Shown: one piece after another, positions 1 through 11,207 of the stretch
Numbering within the stretch: the first letter of the stretch is position 1
Layout: each line of letters opens with the position of its first letter
Origin: Pararhizobium polonicum
Lineage (GTDB): Bacteria; Pseudomonadota; Alphaproteobacteria; Rhizobiales; Rhizobiaceae
Length of the DNA: 64,000 bases
NCBI RefSeq assembly: GCF_001687365.1
Contig: NZ_LGLV01000011.1
Span: forward strand, 1 to 64,000
Reading direction: 5' to 3'
Made by a program: the position numbers and the translations under genes
The notes under the pieces: model-generated
What the model was told of the DNA's origin: nothing
What the model saw: the letters and a program-made list of their open reading frames with translations, nothing else
The model's database searches: none

Positions 1-573
1 AAGCCTCGTGGTCTCAATGAAGAGGCTGCGAACGTCAGGCGGACCGGAAGGAGAGCCCCCGGAAACTGGATTCCCCCTGTCCTTCTGGGGCGGGTGTAGA
101 GCATGTCCCGCCCGGCTTTGCCGGGCGAAAGGTACATGCTCCGCTTTGGAAACAAAGCCAGCTTGTCGCGATCCTGCGGATCGCGGCGGCTTTGTGTGGC
201 ACGCATGCCGGGATGAGAAACGTGATGTACCGGAACCGTGATGCTGAATGCCGGAACCGGAAGCCTATGTCGCGACGATCGTCCCGGGTCAGAGAATCCG
301 CAGTCGGGGTCTGTAGGGAGGAAAGCTCCCGAGAGAACGCCAAACGGGGCGCTGGGAAGCGTCAATTATATTAACTCATTAGAGGCGGTTTCCAGTGCCC
401 CGTCCGATTGAGTGCAGGTTTGAAAACCACGGCGGACACCGCGCGGGGACGTTTCCTGCTGTTTTCCGCTTCGGATCGCCGTCTTTACATCCCGCCCATC
501 GGCACTAGGTGGCTGAATATGCGGTTTTGGTTCGCAATTGCCGCTGTACGTGGAATGAAGAAGTGGAACGGAG
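1..573. other. Non-coding 5' flank with nested hairpins
   Basis: No reading frame here has a credible start, ribosome binding site or recognisable protein. The stretch is unusually rich in self-complementary sequence: a GC-rich pair of nested palindromes at 99-195 (listed separately), a short GGGAG/CTCCC hairpin at 316-330, and AGCCTC/GAGGCT arms near the left edge. It resembles repeat-laden intergenic DNA more than a gene. I compared it by eye with RNase P, SRP and tmRNA signature motifs and found no convincing match. The part from about 365 to 573 is plain sequence leading into the GH32 gene. Confidence 0.55.
99..195. repeat. Double nested palindrome, RIME-like mosaic element
   Basis: Two bipartite hairpins stand side by side. 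In the first, GAGCATGT (99-106) pairs with ACATGCTC (134-141) and encloses CGCCCGGC (109-116) pairing with GCCGGGCG (120-127) over a TTT loop. In the second, ACAAAGCC (152-159) pairs with GGCTTTGT (188-195) and encloses CGCGATCC (167-174) pairing with GGATCGCG (178-185) over a TGC loop. All four stems are perfect 8-bp matches. GCTTTG/CAAAGC (143-158) can form an alternative hairpin that competes with the second outer stem. Two large palindromes per unit is the known design of Rhizobium-specific intergenic mosaic elements. Assignment to that family is inferred, since only one copy is seen in the window. Confidence 0.55.
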
Positions 574-2301
574 ATGGTGAACGATATCGTGCAGGAAACC
601 GGGACGCTGCGCGTGCTGCGGGCAGAGGTGCCGGTCAGCGCCACGCTGCATGTCTGGCTGAAGGCGGTGACACCGGATGCGCCGGGAACGATGGCGTTTA
701 TCCTCGGCGGCGACAAGATCGGCGAGGTTCAGGTCGGCAATGCCGAGGAATATGTGTTCCGCACGTTCATCGCCAATAGCGGCGGTGATCTTTCCTGCGT
801 CTATGACACCGCGACCACCGCCGTTTCCGTCGCCTATTTCTTCAATGCCGCCGAGGTGGTGGAAAACGGCATCACCGTCATGCACACCAGCACCGCCAAT
901 GCGCCGGCGCCGGTCCCGCATGGCTATCACTTCCGTCCGCCGTTCGGCTGGATGAATGATCCGAATGGTTTTGGCCGTTTCGGCGGCCGTCCGCATCTGT
1001 TCTATCAGCATTATTCCCACGGCCTTCGCTGGAACACCATGCACTGGGGCCATGCGGTTTCGCAGGACTATATTCACTGGCATCACATGCCGATTTTCCT
1101 GTTTCCGTCCGAAGACCTCACAGCCCGGCCGGACCGGCGGGGCGGGGCCTTCTCCGGTTCGGCCATTCCCATCGAAAACGAGGGCGGTATCCGCGTCTTC
1201 TTCACCGAACAGGTCATCGACCGTATCCCCGAGGCGCAGGTCCAGCTGACCGCCACCTCGCACAACATCATCACCGCCAGCCAGGCCGAGGTCATTCTTC
1301 CAAGCCGCCCGACGGGTCTTGGCCTGACGCTCGATTTTCGCGATCCTTACGTGGTCAAGGGACCGGACGGGCTCTGGAAGATGGTGCTGGGCAGCCTGAG
1401 CCAGCAAGGCGGTGTTATTCTGCTCTACGAAACCGACGATCCGGTGGCGGCCGGCGACTGGCGCTTCGCCGGTACGCTGCTGCTTGAGGAGCGGTTTGGA
1501 ACGGCTGTCATCGAATGTCCGTGCCTGCTGCCGCTGGACGGGCCGGCCGAGGCCCCTGAGACACGCTGGGGGCTGATCTACGGCCTGATGAACAGCACCC
1601 ATGCCGATACCGGCCGCAAGAACCTGACGCTGATTGCGGTCGGACATTTTGACGGTGTCCGGTTTTTGACCGATTTCGAGCAGGAACTTGATTTCGGCAC
1701 CGACAATTATGCCTTTCAGGCCTTTGTCGATGGCGATACGCCCGTTGGCATCGGCTGGCTCGCCAACTGGGCCGATGTCTCCCTCACCATCGATTTTCCA
1801 ACGGCGATGACCCTGCCGAGGGAGTTGCTGCTTCAGGATGATGCAATCCTGACCCCGCCGGTTGCGGCAGCCGCCAGCCTGCGCCGTGGGGTCATCGACG
1901 AAACACGGCTTGCCGCCGGCGAAACGGTGGGATTGGCAACCGGTGCGGTCGAGATCGGGCTGGAACTGTCATCCCCCGGCGCGCCGTTCGTGCTGCATTT
2001 CGATCATCCGGATGTGGCTCTGGCCGTCCGGCTCGATGCGGAAGGATTGTCCATCCTCTATGAGCCGCCCGGTCTCGACGCGCGGCCCGGTGCCGAAACC
2101 ACGCCGCGCTATATCGCGCGCGGCGCCCGTCCTTCCAGCCTGACGATTTTCCTCGATGCCGGTTCCATCGAGGTCTTTGCCGATCATGGCCGCTGGGCGG
2201 GGACCAAACGCATCGAAGGGTTCGAACCGGTCCGTTCCGTGCGTCTGGAGGCGATCGAGGGTTACGTAACGTCAGGACGCATCTTTACCCTCAAGCTGTA
2301 G
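574..2301 (+). CDS. GH32 family beta-fructosidase (levanase/sucrose hydrolase-like)
   Basis: Predicted glycoside hydrolase of family 32, cleaving beta-fructosides such as sucrose or fructans with retention of configuration. All three active-site blocks are present: WMNDPNG at residues 126-132 (nucleophile Asp129), RDP at 256-258 (transition-state stabiliser Asp257) and EC at 314-315 (acid/base Glu314). Blades of the five-fold propeller fill about residues 115-400, and a C-terminal beta-sandwich with an IEVFADHG block near residue 530 ends the protein. At 575 residues it is within the family range. The first 115 residues are a beta-rich extension I do not recognise, and no signal peptide is visible, so it is probably cytoplasmic. 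The start is ATG 574 or the next codon, GTG 577, since the GGAG lies immediately upstream. No sugar transporter or sugar regulator is adjacent. Levanase versus invertase specificity cannot be told from sequence alone. Confidence 0.88.
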   Translation: MVNDIVQETGTLRVLRAEVPVSATLHVWLKAVTPDAPGTMAFILGGDKIGEVQVGNAEEYVFRTFIANSGGDLSCVYDTATTAVSVAYFFNAAEVVENGITVMHTSTANAPAPVPHGYHFRPPFGWMNDPNGFGRFGGRPHLFYQHYSHGLRWNTMHWGHAVSQDYIHWHHMPIFLFPSEDLTARPDRRGGAFSGSAIPIENEGGIRVFFTEQVIDRIPEAQVQLTATSHNIITASQAEVILPSRPTGLGLTLDFRDPYVVKGPDGLWKMVLGSLSQQGGVILLYETDDPVAAGDWRFAGTLLLEERFGTAVIECPCLLPLDGPAEAPETRWGLIYGLMNSTHADTGRKNLTLIAVGHFDGVRFLTDFEQELDFGTDNYAFQAFVDGDTPVGIGWLANWADVSLTIDFPTAMTLPRELLLQDDAILTPPVAAAASLRRGVIDETRLAAGETVGLATGAVEIGLELSSPGAPFVLHFDHPDVALAVRLDAEGLSILYEPPGLDARPGAETTPRYIARGARPSSLTIFLDAGSIEVFADHGRWAGTKRIEGFEPVRSVRLEAIEGYVTSGRIFTLKL

Positions 2302-2387
2302 ATTTGGGCCGCCGAAAGCGGTTCATGTTCAGGGGAGAGGGCGCTCGGATTTGTCTAAAAACTTCTCTTTAACGTTTACCGGTTAGT

Positions 2388-2410
2388 AATCTCTCTGAAA
2401 GTGAGAGATT
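2388..2410 (+). promoter_or_regulatory. Perfect hairpin just upstream of the lipoprotein start
   Basis: AATCTCTC (2388-2395) and GAGAGATT (2403-2410) form a perfect 8-bp stem over a 7-nt loop, ending 6 nt before the ATG at 2417. The right arm carries the only purine-rich stretch that could act as a ribosome binding site, so folding would mask it. A role in translation control is inferred. Confidence 0.4.
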
Positions 2411-2416
2411 CGAGCG

Positions 2417-2989
2417 ATGCGTATTGCGTTTATCGTCGCCCTACTGCTTCTGGCCGGCTGTGCGACCGCCCCGAGAGAAACACGAAATGCCTGCGCGATT
2501 TTCGAGCAGCGCGACGGCTGGTTCAACAACTGGCGCCGCGCCGCCGAGCATGCGGAACGGCAATACGGCGTTCCCGTGCCGATCCTGATGGCGACGATCT
2601 ATACCGAATCCGGCTTCCGCCCGAATGCCCGGCCGCCGCGCACCAAGCTGTTCGGCTTCATCCCGTGGAAACGTCAGTCGACCGCCTATGGCTTCTCGCA
2701 GGCGTTGAACGGCACCTGGTCGCATTACAAGCAGGAAACCGGCCATCTGCTGGCGCGGCGCACCAAATTCTCCGACGCCATCCATTTCGTCGCCTGGTAC
2801 CACAATCGAAACAGCAAGAAGAACGGCATCGCCCGCAACGACGCCTACAATCTCTACCTGGCCTACTATCTGGGGGATGCCGGATACCGGAGAGGCGCCT
2901 GGCGCGGCAATGCCCAATTGCAGCGCGCCGCCCAGCGCTCGGCCAACATTGCCAGTGCCTATGCCAAGCAGTTGCGTTCCTGCAACTGA
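2417..2989 (+). CDS. SLT-like (lysozyme-fold) lipoprotein
   Basis: A 190-residue exported lipoprotein. A short hydrophobic leader ends in a lipobox LAGC with the lipidated cysteine at residue 15. The body resembles the lysozyme-fold domain of lytic transglycosylases: the YTESGF block places a candidate catalytic glutamate at residue 64, followed by an AYGFSQALNGTW block typical of the SLT core and a helical C-terminus. Known family members cleave the peptidoglycan glycan strand, releasing 1,6-anhydro-muropeptides in the periplasm. The ribosome binding site is weak and lies in a hairpin. It is flanked by a same-strand GH32 gene and a convergent LysR gene 10 nt away, so it is probably a single-gene unit. 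Enzyme activity is inferred from the motif only. Confidence 0.75.
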   Translation: MRIAFIVALLLLAGCATAPRETRNACAIFEQRDGWFNNWRRAAEHAERQYGVPVPILMATIYTESGFRPNARPPRTKLFGFIPWKRQSTAYGFSQALNGTWSHYKQETGHLLARRTKFSDAIHFVAWYHNRNSKKNGIARNDAYNLYLAYYLGDAGYRRGAWRGNAQLQRAAQRSANIASAYAKQLRSCN

Positions 2990-2999
2990 CGCCGGTCAC

Positions 3000-3911
3000 T
3001 CAGTTTGAAAACGCCGGATCCCAATAGGGCGGGCTGCCGAACGCGGTTCGCAGATGATCGGCCAGCGCCCGCAGCTTGACCGAGGGATGCCTGCCGTCCG
3101 GATGGGCGATGTGGATATATTCGAGTTCGGGCTGGACGCCGATATCGATCGTTTCGAGCGTGCCTGCCGCGACTGCCTCGCCAACGATGAACATCGGAAG
3201 CAGCGCTATTCCCAGTCCGGCGATCGCTGCATCCCGGATCATGTCGCCATTGTTGAGGCCGAACCCCATCTGTCCACGAATGATGACGGTGCCGCCGGGG
3301 CTCGGGAAGCGCCAATCGGCCACGCCCCGATTGGTGTAGAAGATGCCGCGATGCTCTTCCAGTTCCTCGATCGATGCCGGCTTGCCGTTTTCCCTCAGAT
3401 AGGTGGGCGAGGCGACGAGGACACGCCGGCTCGGCGCCAGCCGCCAGGCCATCAACCGTGAATCGGCGATTGGTCCGTTGCGCACCACGGCATCGTAACC
3501 ATCTGCCGCCGCATCGACACGCTTGTCGTCGAGATCGAGCGTCAGCTGCAGGTTGGGGTGCTCCGCCAGAAACGGATAGAGCGCAGGCCCCAGATGCATG
3601 CGCCCGAATGTGACAGGTGCCGAAACGCGCAAAGGGCCGGAGATCGTTCCACGCCGTTCGGCCATGTCCGCCGCCGCCTCCTCGATCTCCTGCACGATGC
3701 GATTGGCACGCTGGAGAAAGGCGTTGCCGTCCTCCGTCAGGGTCAGCTTGCGTGTCGTTCGGTGCAAGAGGCCGGCACCGAGGCTGCGCTCCAGCTCGGC
3801 AAGCCGTTCGCTGACCACCGACTTCGACAAACGAAGGCGTCGCGCCGCTGCGCTGATCGAGCCGCTTTCGGCGATCGCGACGAAACTTGTAATGCCGTCG
3901 AGCTTTATCAT
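3000..3911 (-). CDS. LysR family transcriptional regulator
   Basis: A 303-residue LysR-type regulator. The N-terminal winged helix-turn-helix covers about residues 1-60, with the recognition region SAAARRLRLSKSVVSERLAE, followed by a linker helix and a two-lobed effector-binding domain of the periplasmic-binding-protein type from about residue 90. Length and layout are standard. It is transcribed away from the SDR gene at 4052, with 140 bp between the two starts, the usual arrangement for a LysR regulator controlling its divergent neighbour. Its effector cannot be predicted. It belongs to the large group whose members often sit beside oxidoreductases. Confidence 0.92.
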   Translation of the reverse strand: MIKLDGITSFVAIAESGSISAAARRLRLSKSVVSERLAELERSLGAGLLHRTTRKLTLTEDGNAFLQRANRIVQEIEEAAADMAERRGTISGPLRVSAPVTFGRMHLGPALYPFLAEHPNLQLTLDLDDKRVDAAADGYDAVVRNGPIADSRLMAWRLAPSRRVLVASPTYLRENGKPASIEELEEHRGIFYTNRGVADWRFPSPGGTVIIRGQMGFGLNNGDMIRDAAIAGLGIALLPMFIVGEAVAAGTLETIDIGVQPELEYIHIAHPDGRHPSVKLRALADHLRTAFGSPPYWDPAFSN

Positions 3912-4051
3912 CGTTCGGCTTTTCCGGATGCGAGTTCCATGATTTGCAGACTAATCAGAACGATAAAAGAAAGCCATATTCTCCTCAAGCAAACGGCATG
4001 AAGAGACGGCCAATACGGCGCCTCGACCGCTCTGCCACAAGAGGAAACATC
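3912..4051. promoter_or_regulatory. Divergent LysR/SDR promoter region
   Basis: This 140-bp gap separates the starts of the LysR gene (minus) and the SDR gene (plus) and should hold both promoters and the regulator's binding site. LysR proteins bind T-N11-A motifs. AT-rich sequence around 3940-3985 contains candidates, but none is symmetrical enough to name as the operator. Confidence 0.5.
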
Positions 4052-4816
4052 ATGGAACGCCTGTCCAACAAAGTTGCCATCGTCACCGGTGCGAGCGCCG
4101 GCATCGGTCGGGCCACCGCAAAGCTGTTTGCGGCAGAAGGCGCAAAGCTCGTCGTTGGCGCCCGTCGCCAGGGCGAACTCGATGAACTCGTCGCCGAAAT
4201 CAGGGCCGATGGCGGCGATGCCGCAGCACTTGCCGGTGACGTCCGCTCGGAAGACTATGCCAAGGCGCTTGTCGCGCTCGCCGCCCAAAAATACGGCCGC
4301 CTCGATATCGCCTTCAACAATGCCGGAACACTTGGTGAAGCCGGTCCTTCGACCGGTGTTTCGGAACAGGGCTGGAGCGATACGATCGCCATCAACCTCA
4401 CTGGTTCGTTCCTTGGCGCCAAGCATCAGATTGCCGAAATGACGAAACATGGCGGCGGTTCGGTGATCTTCACGTCGACCTTCGTCGGCTATAGCTTCGC
4501 CTTTCCGGGCGTCGCTGCCTATGCCGCCTCGAAAGCCGGCCTGATCGGCCTGACGCAGGCACTTGCCGCCGAATTCGGTCCGCAGGGGGTACGTGTCAAC
4601 GCGATCCTGCCCGGCGCCGTGGACACCGCGATGTATCGGGACATGAACAATACACCTGAATCGCAGTCCTTCGTCACCAACCTGCACGCCCTGAAGCGCG
4701 TTGCCACACCGGAAGAATTGGCCCGCTCGGTCCTGTACCTCGCCTCCGATGATTCCGCCTTCGTGACCGGGACGGCGTCGCTCGTCGATGGCGGCGCATC
4801 GATCACCCGCACCTGA
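4052..4816 (+). CDS. Short-chain dehydrogenase/reductase
   Basis: A 254-residue classical SDR that oxidises or reduces an alcohol/carbonyl group with NAD(P). Visible signatures are TGASAGIG at residues 12-19 (cofactor loop), NNAG at 89-92, Ser142 in the catalytic strand, the Y157-xxx-K161 catalytic pair, and a C-terminal LVDGG block found in SDR enzymes that assemble as tetramers. The open frame extends upstream, but ATG 4052 with GAGGA about 6 nt before it gives the family-standard N-terminus. It is divergent from a LysR gene that probably regulates it. The substrate is unknown; glucose 1-dehydrogenase-like or stress-related carbonyl reduction are both possible. Confidence 0.9.
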   Translation: MERLSNKVAIVTGASAGIGRATAKLFAAEGAKLVVGARRQGELDELVAEIRADGGDAAALAGDVRSEDYAKALVALAAQKYGRLDIAFNNAGTLGEAGPSTGVSEQGWSDTIAINLTGSFLGAKHQIAEMTKHGGGSVIFTSTFVGYSFAFPGVAAYAASKAGLIGLTQALAAEFGPQGVRVNAILPGAVDTAMYRDMNNTPESQSFVTNLHALKRVATPEELARSVLYLASDDSAFVTGTASLVDGGASITRT

Positions 4817-5008
4817 GCCTAGGGTGAGAAAGCGCCAAGGTCGGCGGCGGTGGCCATGGGCCGTTTTTGATTGATATCTGCATGGTCCGGCGTTTCGATG
4901 TCGGGCCATGCGTTTGCGATCAACATAAAGGTGTTGAATCAACATTTCCTTGAATTTGACAGTCAAAACGGGCAAAGCACCTGCCAACGATCCGTTTCAG
5001 GGAAATTC

Positions 5009-5902
5009 ATGAGCACTGCCTCCCGTACATCCCGTCTGCTCGACCATCTGGTTCTCCCGGTGATCGATCTGGCAACGGCCAGAGCGCGCTATGAGCAGCT
5101 CGGTTTCACCGTCGCTGCGGATGCGCTGCATCCCTTCGGAACCGAAAATGCCTGTGTCTTCTTTTCCGACAAGACCTATCTCGAGCCCTTGGGTATCGCC
5201 AAGCGCGAGGAATGCGAAGCTGCGGCACTTGCCGGCAATGTCTTTGTGGCCCGCGATCAGGCCTACCGGTTTCGCCGCGGGCAGGATGGTTTTTCGGCGA
5301 TCGTTGTGAGCACGCAGGATGCCGCTGGCGACCACGCCCGCTTTCGCGAAAAAGGCATTTCGGCCGGCGAGATGCTGGAATTCTCAAGGCCGATGACATT
5401 GCCGGATGGTTCGCAGGCTGTCGGTAGTTTCCGGCTGTCCTTCGCCGCCGATCTTCGCTCGCCGGACTTCTTCTTTTTCAGCTGTCAGCGCGTCCAGCCG
5501 CTGCCGTCGGACCGCTCGGCTCTGGAAGCGCATGCCAACGGCGTCAGCGGACTGTCCGAGGTGGTGCTGTCCGAGCCCAATCCCACCGATTTCCAGTACA
5601 TCCTCCAGGAAGCCGTCGATGAGCGCGAAGTGTCGGCGCATTCCTTCGGCATGGATATCGAGACGGACAACGGCGTCAAGATTTCCGTTCTCAACCCGGC
5701 GGGCATGTCCGGCTTCTTCGACAGGAAGACGCCGGGCCATTCGCGCGGCCTGCGCGGCCGCGCCGTCGTCTTCAAGGTTGCCAATCTTGAGGCGACCGAA
5801 CATCTTTTCGCCGCCAACGCGGTGTCCTTCACCAGAAAAGACAATCGCCTGATCGTTCCGGAAGCGCCGGGGCAGGGTGTCATTTTCGCATTCGGAGAAT
5901 AA
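5009..5902 (+). CDS. VOC/glyoxalase-fold family protein
   Basis: A 297-residue protein of the vicinal-oxygen-chelate superfamily. The N-terminus (LLDHLVLPVIDLATARARYE) is the first beta-alpha-beta unit of a glyoxalase-like fold, and a second related half starts near residue 160. Members bind a metal through His/Glu residues and act as lyases, dioxygenases or resistance proteins; the substrate here is unknown. The open frame runs further upstream, but ATG 5009, preceded by CAGGGA, gives the natural domain start. Its TAA ends 2 nt before kdsA, and the kdsA ribosome binding site (GGAG, 5894-5897) lies inside this gene, so the two are cotranscribed and possibly translationally coupled. No functional link to KDO synthesis is evident. 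Confidence 0.8.
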   Translation: MSTASRTSRLLDHLVLPVIDLATARARYEQLGFTVAADALHPFGTENACVFFSDKTYLEPLGIAKREECEAAALAGNVFVARDQAYRFRRGQDGFSAIVVSTQDAAGDHARFREKGISAGEMLEFSRPMTLPDGSQAVGSFRLSFAADLRSPDFFFFSCQRVQPLPSDRSALEAHANGVSGLSEVVLSEPNPTDFQYILQEAVDEREVSAHSFGMDIETDNGVKISVLNPAGMSGFFDRKTPGHSRGLRGRAVVFKVANLEATEHLFAANAVSFTRKDNRLIVPEAPGQGVIFAFGE

Positions 5903-5904
5903 TC

Positions 5905-6744
5905 ATGCAGACCAATGCACATGTTGTGGCCGGTAGCGGGGCAGCCCAGGTTGTCTTTTCCAACACACAGAAACTGTCGCTGATCGCCGGTCCCTGCCAG
6001 ATGGAAAGCCGCGATCATGCCTTCATGATTGCCGGCACGATGTCCGAACTCTGCAAGTCGCTCGGTCTCGGCTATGTCTACAAGTCCTCCTTCGACAAGG
6101 CCAACCGCACGTCGATCTCCGGCAAGCGCGGCATCGGTCTTGAAAAGGCGATGGAAGTCTTTGCCGATCTCAAGAAGGAATACGGCTTCCCGGTCATCAC
6201 CGACATCCACACGGAAGAGCAGTGCGGTCTCGTTGCGCCGACCGTCGACATCCTGCAGATCCCGGCTTTCCTCTGCCGCCAGACGGACCTGCTGATTGCC
6301 GCCGCAAAGACCGGCCGCGTCATCAACGTCAAGAAGGGCCAGTTCCTCGCTCCGTGGGACATGAAGAACGTTCTGGCCAAGTTCACTGAAAGCGGCAATC
6401 CGAACGTGCTTCTGTGCGAGCGCGGCGCTTCCTTCGGCTATAACACGCTCGTCTCCGACATGCGTTCGTTGCCGATCATGGCCGGTCTCGGCGCACCGGT
6501 GATCTTCGATGCGACCCATTCGGTGCAGCAGCCGGGCGGGCAGGGCGCTTCGACCGGCGGTCAGCGCGAATTCGTCGAGACGCTGGCGCGCGCAGCCGTG
6601 GCTGTCGGCGTTGCCGGCGTGTTCATCGAAACGCATGAGGACCCCGACAATTCGCCTTCCGATGGCCCGAACATGGTACACCTGAAGGACATGCCGCGTC
6701 TGCTGGAAACGCTGCTGGCCTTTGACGCTGTCGCCAAGCGCTGA
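5905..6744 (+). CDS. kdsA: KDO-8-phosphate synthase
   Basis: 3-Deoxy-D-manno-octulosonate 8-phosphate synthase condenses phosphoenolpyruvate with arabinose 5-phosphate in the cytoplasm. It supplies KDO for the lipopolysaccharide inner core. The 279-residue protein has the family blocks: LIAGPCQMES near residue 26, YKSSFDKANRTS for substrate binding, TDIHTEEQC, VNVKKGQFLAPWDM, DATHSVQQPGG and a C-terminal FIETHEDPDNSPSDGPN metal/substrate loop. The cysteine after AGP suggests a metal-dependent class II-like enzyme, though this is not certain. It lies directly downstream of the VOC gene and 135 bp before eno, the order known from other Rhizobiaceae. Confidence 0.97.
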   Translation: MQTNAHVVAGSGAAQVVFSNTQKLSLIAGPCQMESRDHAFMIAGTMSELCKSLGLGYVYKSSFDKANRTSISGKRGIGLEKAMEVFADLKKEYGFPVITDIHTEEQCGLVAPTVDILQIPAFLCRQTDLLIAAAKTGRVINVKKGQFLAPWDMKNVLAKFTESGNPNVLLCERGASFGYNTLVSDMRSLPIMAGLGAPVIFDATHSVQQPGGQGASTGGQREFVETLARAAVAVGVAGVFIETHEDPDNSPSDGPNMVHLKDMPRLLETLLAFDAVAKR

Positions 6745-6864
6745 ATGCGGGCTTCTGTGAATTTTTCTTGAAGGTGCGGGCGCGGGCAGCAATTGCCCGG
6801 GCCCCGCCATTGTAATTTCCGGTCCATGAATTATGACAGGGCCATCCTCCACCACCATGTTTGA

Positions 6865-8154
<1,290 letters not shown>

Positions 8155-8180
8155 TACGGTCACGTAATGAGATGATGGAG

Positions 8181-8210
8181 CCCGCGTCTGGAAACGGACG
8201 CGGGTTTTTT
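8181..8210 (+). terminator. Rho-independent terminator of eno
   Basis: CCCGCGTC (8181-8188) pairs perfectly with GACGCGGG (8197-8204) over an 8-nt loop and is followed by six T residues (8205-8210). It lies 26 nt after the eno stop. Confidence 0.92.
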
Positions 8211-8289
8211 GTGGCCACCGCTTATGGTCAACGGTCGGTTAATCAATGGCTGGTAGCCTGCTTTGGTATTGCGTATCAGGGCATGATCT

Positions 8290-8598
8290 ATGTGGACCAA
8301 ACACCATAAGAAACGGAAGCTCGGGCGGTTTGTCATGCCGCTCATCACCGTCGCTTTCCTCTCCTATTTCGGCTATCATTCCATCCATGGCGACTATGGG
8401 CTGAAGGCAACCGAGAAATTCGACCGCCAGCGTATCGAGCGTCAGGCGCGCTTGAGCGAACTGACGCAACAGCGCCAGATTCTGGAAAAGGAAGTCGCGC
8501 TGTTGAGCGACGGTTCGCTCGAACGTGACATGCTTGATGAAAAAGCCCGGTTCGGGCTGAACATGTCGCGCAACGACGAAATCGTTATCTTTCACTAA
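8290..8598 (+). CDS. FtsB/DivIC-type septum formation initiator
   Basis: A 102-residue bitopic membrane protein. A basic cytoplasmic N-terminus (KHHKKRKLGR) precedes one transmembrane helix at about residues 12-32. A periplasmic coiled coil follows, rich in Arg, Glu, Leu and Gln, to about residue 75, then a short conserved tail containing DMLDEKARFGLNM. This is the layout of FtsB/DivIC, which form a trimer with FtsQ and FtsL and signal septal peptidoglycan synthesis. Its place between eno and pdhA is conserved in Rhizobiaceae. The start is ATG 8290. Confidence 0.88.
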   Translation: MWTKHHKKRKLGRFVMPLITVAFLSYFGYHSIHGDYGLKATEKFDRQRIERQARLSELTQQRQILEKEVALLSDGSLERDMLDEKARFGLNMSRNDEIVIFH

Positions 8599-8745
8599 GT
8601 TGCCACATTAACCGGAAACAGGTTAATCAGAAATATATTATTCTTATCAATGGGTTGATGGGAATATAAGCCATGCAAATATGGCATTGCTGTGATGGCA
8701 TTCTTTCCCTATGGTGCCGCAAAAGCCAACCATAGGGAGGATTGA

Positions 8746-9792
8746 ATGGCACCGCGAAAATCCGCGTCCGTTTCCAGCCGCAAGACAGCGGCGAAGCCCG
8801 CCAAAAAGGAGTTCACTGGCTCCAATATCCCGGAGTTCGATCGCGATCAGGATATGAAGGCCTATCGTGAAATGCTTCTCATCCGCCGGTTTGAAGAAAA
8901 GGCCGGCCAGCTTTACGGCATGGGCTTCATCGGTGGCTTCTGTCATCTCTATATCGGCCAGGAAGCTGTCGTCGTCGGCATGCAGATGGCCCAGAAGGAA
9001 GGCGATCAGGTCATTACCGCCTATCGCGACCACGGCCACATGCTGGCAACCGGCATGGAAGCGCGCGGCGTCATGGCCGAGCTGACCGGCCGTCGCAACG
9101 GCTATTCCCACGGGAAGGGCGGTTCGATGCACATGTTCTCCAAGGAAAAGAATTTCTATGGCGGTCACGGCATCGTCGGTGCGCAGGTGTCGCTCGGCAC
9201 CGGTCTCGCCTTTGCCAATGCCTATCGCGGCAACGACAGCGTTTCCGTCGCCTATTTCGGCGATGGCGCGGCGAACCAGGGGCAGGTCTACGAGAGCTTC
9301 AACATGGCCGCTCTCTGGAAGCTGCCGATCGTCTACATCATCGAGAACAACCATTATGCCATGGGCACGTCCACGGCCCGCGCCACGGCGCAGTCGAACT
9401 ATTCGCTGCGCGGTTCGGGCTTTGGCATTCCCGGTATGCAGGTTGATGGCATGGACGTGCGCGCCGTCAAAGCGGCCGCCGACGAGGCGCTCGAGCATTG
9501 CCGTTCCGGCAAGGGCCCGATCATCCTCGAAATGCTGACCTATCGCTATCGCGGTCACTCGATGTCCGACCCGGCGAAATACCGCTCCAAGGACGAAGTG
9601 CAGAAGATGCGCTCCGAGCACGACCCGATCGAGCAGGTGAAAGTCCGCCTGATGGAGAAGGGCTGGGCGACCGAGGACGAACTCAAGGCCGTCGACAAGG
9701 ATGTCCGCGATATCGTTGCAGACAGCGCCGATTTCGCCCAGTCCGATCCGGAGCCGGATGTATCCGAGCTCTACACCGACATTCTGCTTTAA
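8746..9792 (+). CDS. pdhA: Pyruvate dehydrogenase E1 component, alpha subunit
   Basis: The alpha subunit of the heterotetrameric E1 decarboxylates pyruvate with thiamine diphosphate and passes the acetyl group to lipoyl-E2. Its thiamine-binding motif spans residues 172-202, from GDG through ENN. RYRGHSMSDPAKYRS is the phosphorylation-loop region found in E1 alpha proteins. A basic Ala/Lys-rich N-terminal extension of about 25 residues precedes the domain and may contact E2. An AGGGAGGA ribosome binding site fixes the ATG at 8746. It is the first gene of the pdhA-pdhB-pdhC operon; a 147-bp AT-rich leader holds the promoter. Confidence 0.97.
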   Translation: MAPRKSASVSSRKTAAKPAKKEFTGSNIPEFDRDQDMKAYREMLLIRRFEEKAGQLYGMGFIGGFCHLYIGQEAVVVGMQMAQKEGDQVITAYRDHGHMLATGMEARGVMAELTGRRNGYSHGKGGSMHMFSKEKNFYGGHGIVGAQVSLGTGLAFANAYRGNDSVSVAYFGDGAANQGQVYESFNMAALWKLPIVYIIENNHYAMGTSTARATAQSNYSLRGSGFGIPGMQVDGMDVRAVKAAADEALEHCRSGKGPIILEMLTYRYRGHSMSDPAKYRSKDEVQKMRSEHDPIEQVKVRLMEKGWATEDELKAVDKDVRDIVADSADFAQSDPEPDVSELYTDILL

Positions 9793-9813
9793 GACCGGGG
9801 CGAGGAAAACATC

Positions 9814-11193
<1,380 letters not shown>

Positions 11194-11207
11194 GGGAGGG
11201 TGAAGAG

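Noticed and set aside
1-374. Short frames and possible structured RNA (RNase P, SRP or tmRNA) in the left flank
   Set aside because: No match to the conserved cores of these RNAs, and no frame has a ribosome binding site or family resemblance. The hairpins are better explained as repeat elements.
4817-4880. Possible terminator after the SDR gene
   Set aside because: A T run follows GGCCATGGGCCG, but the stem cannot form a stable hairpin with a normal loop.
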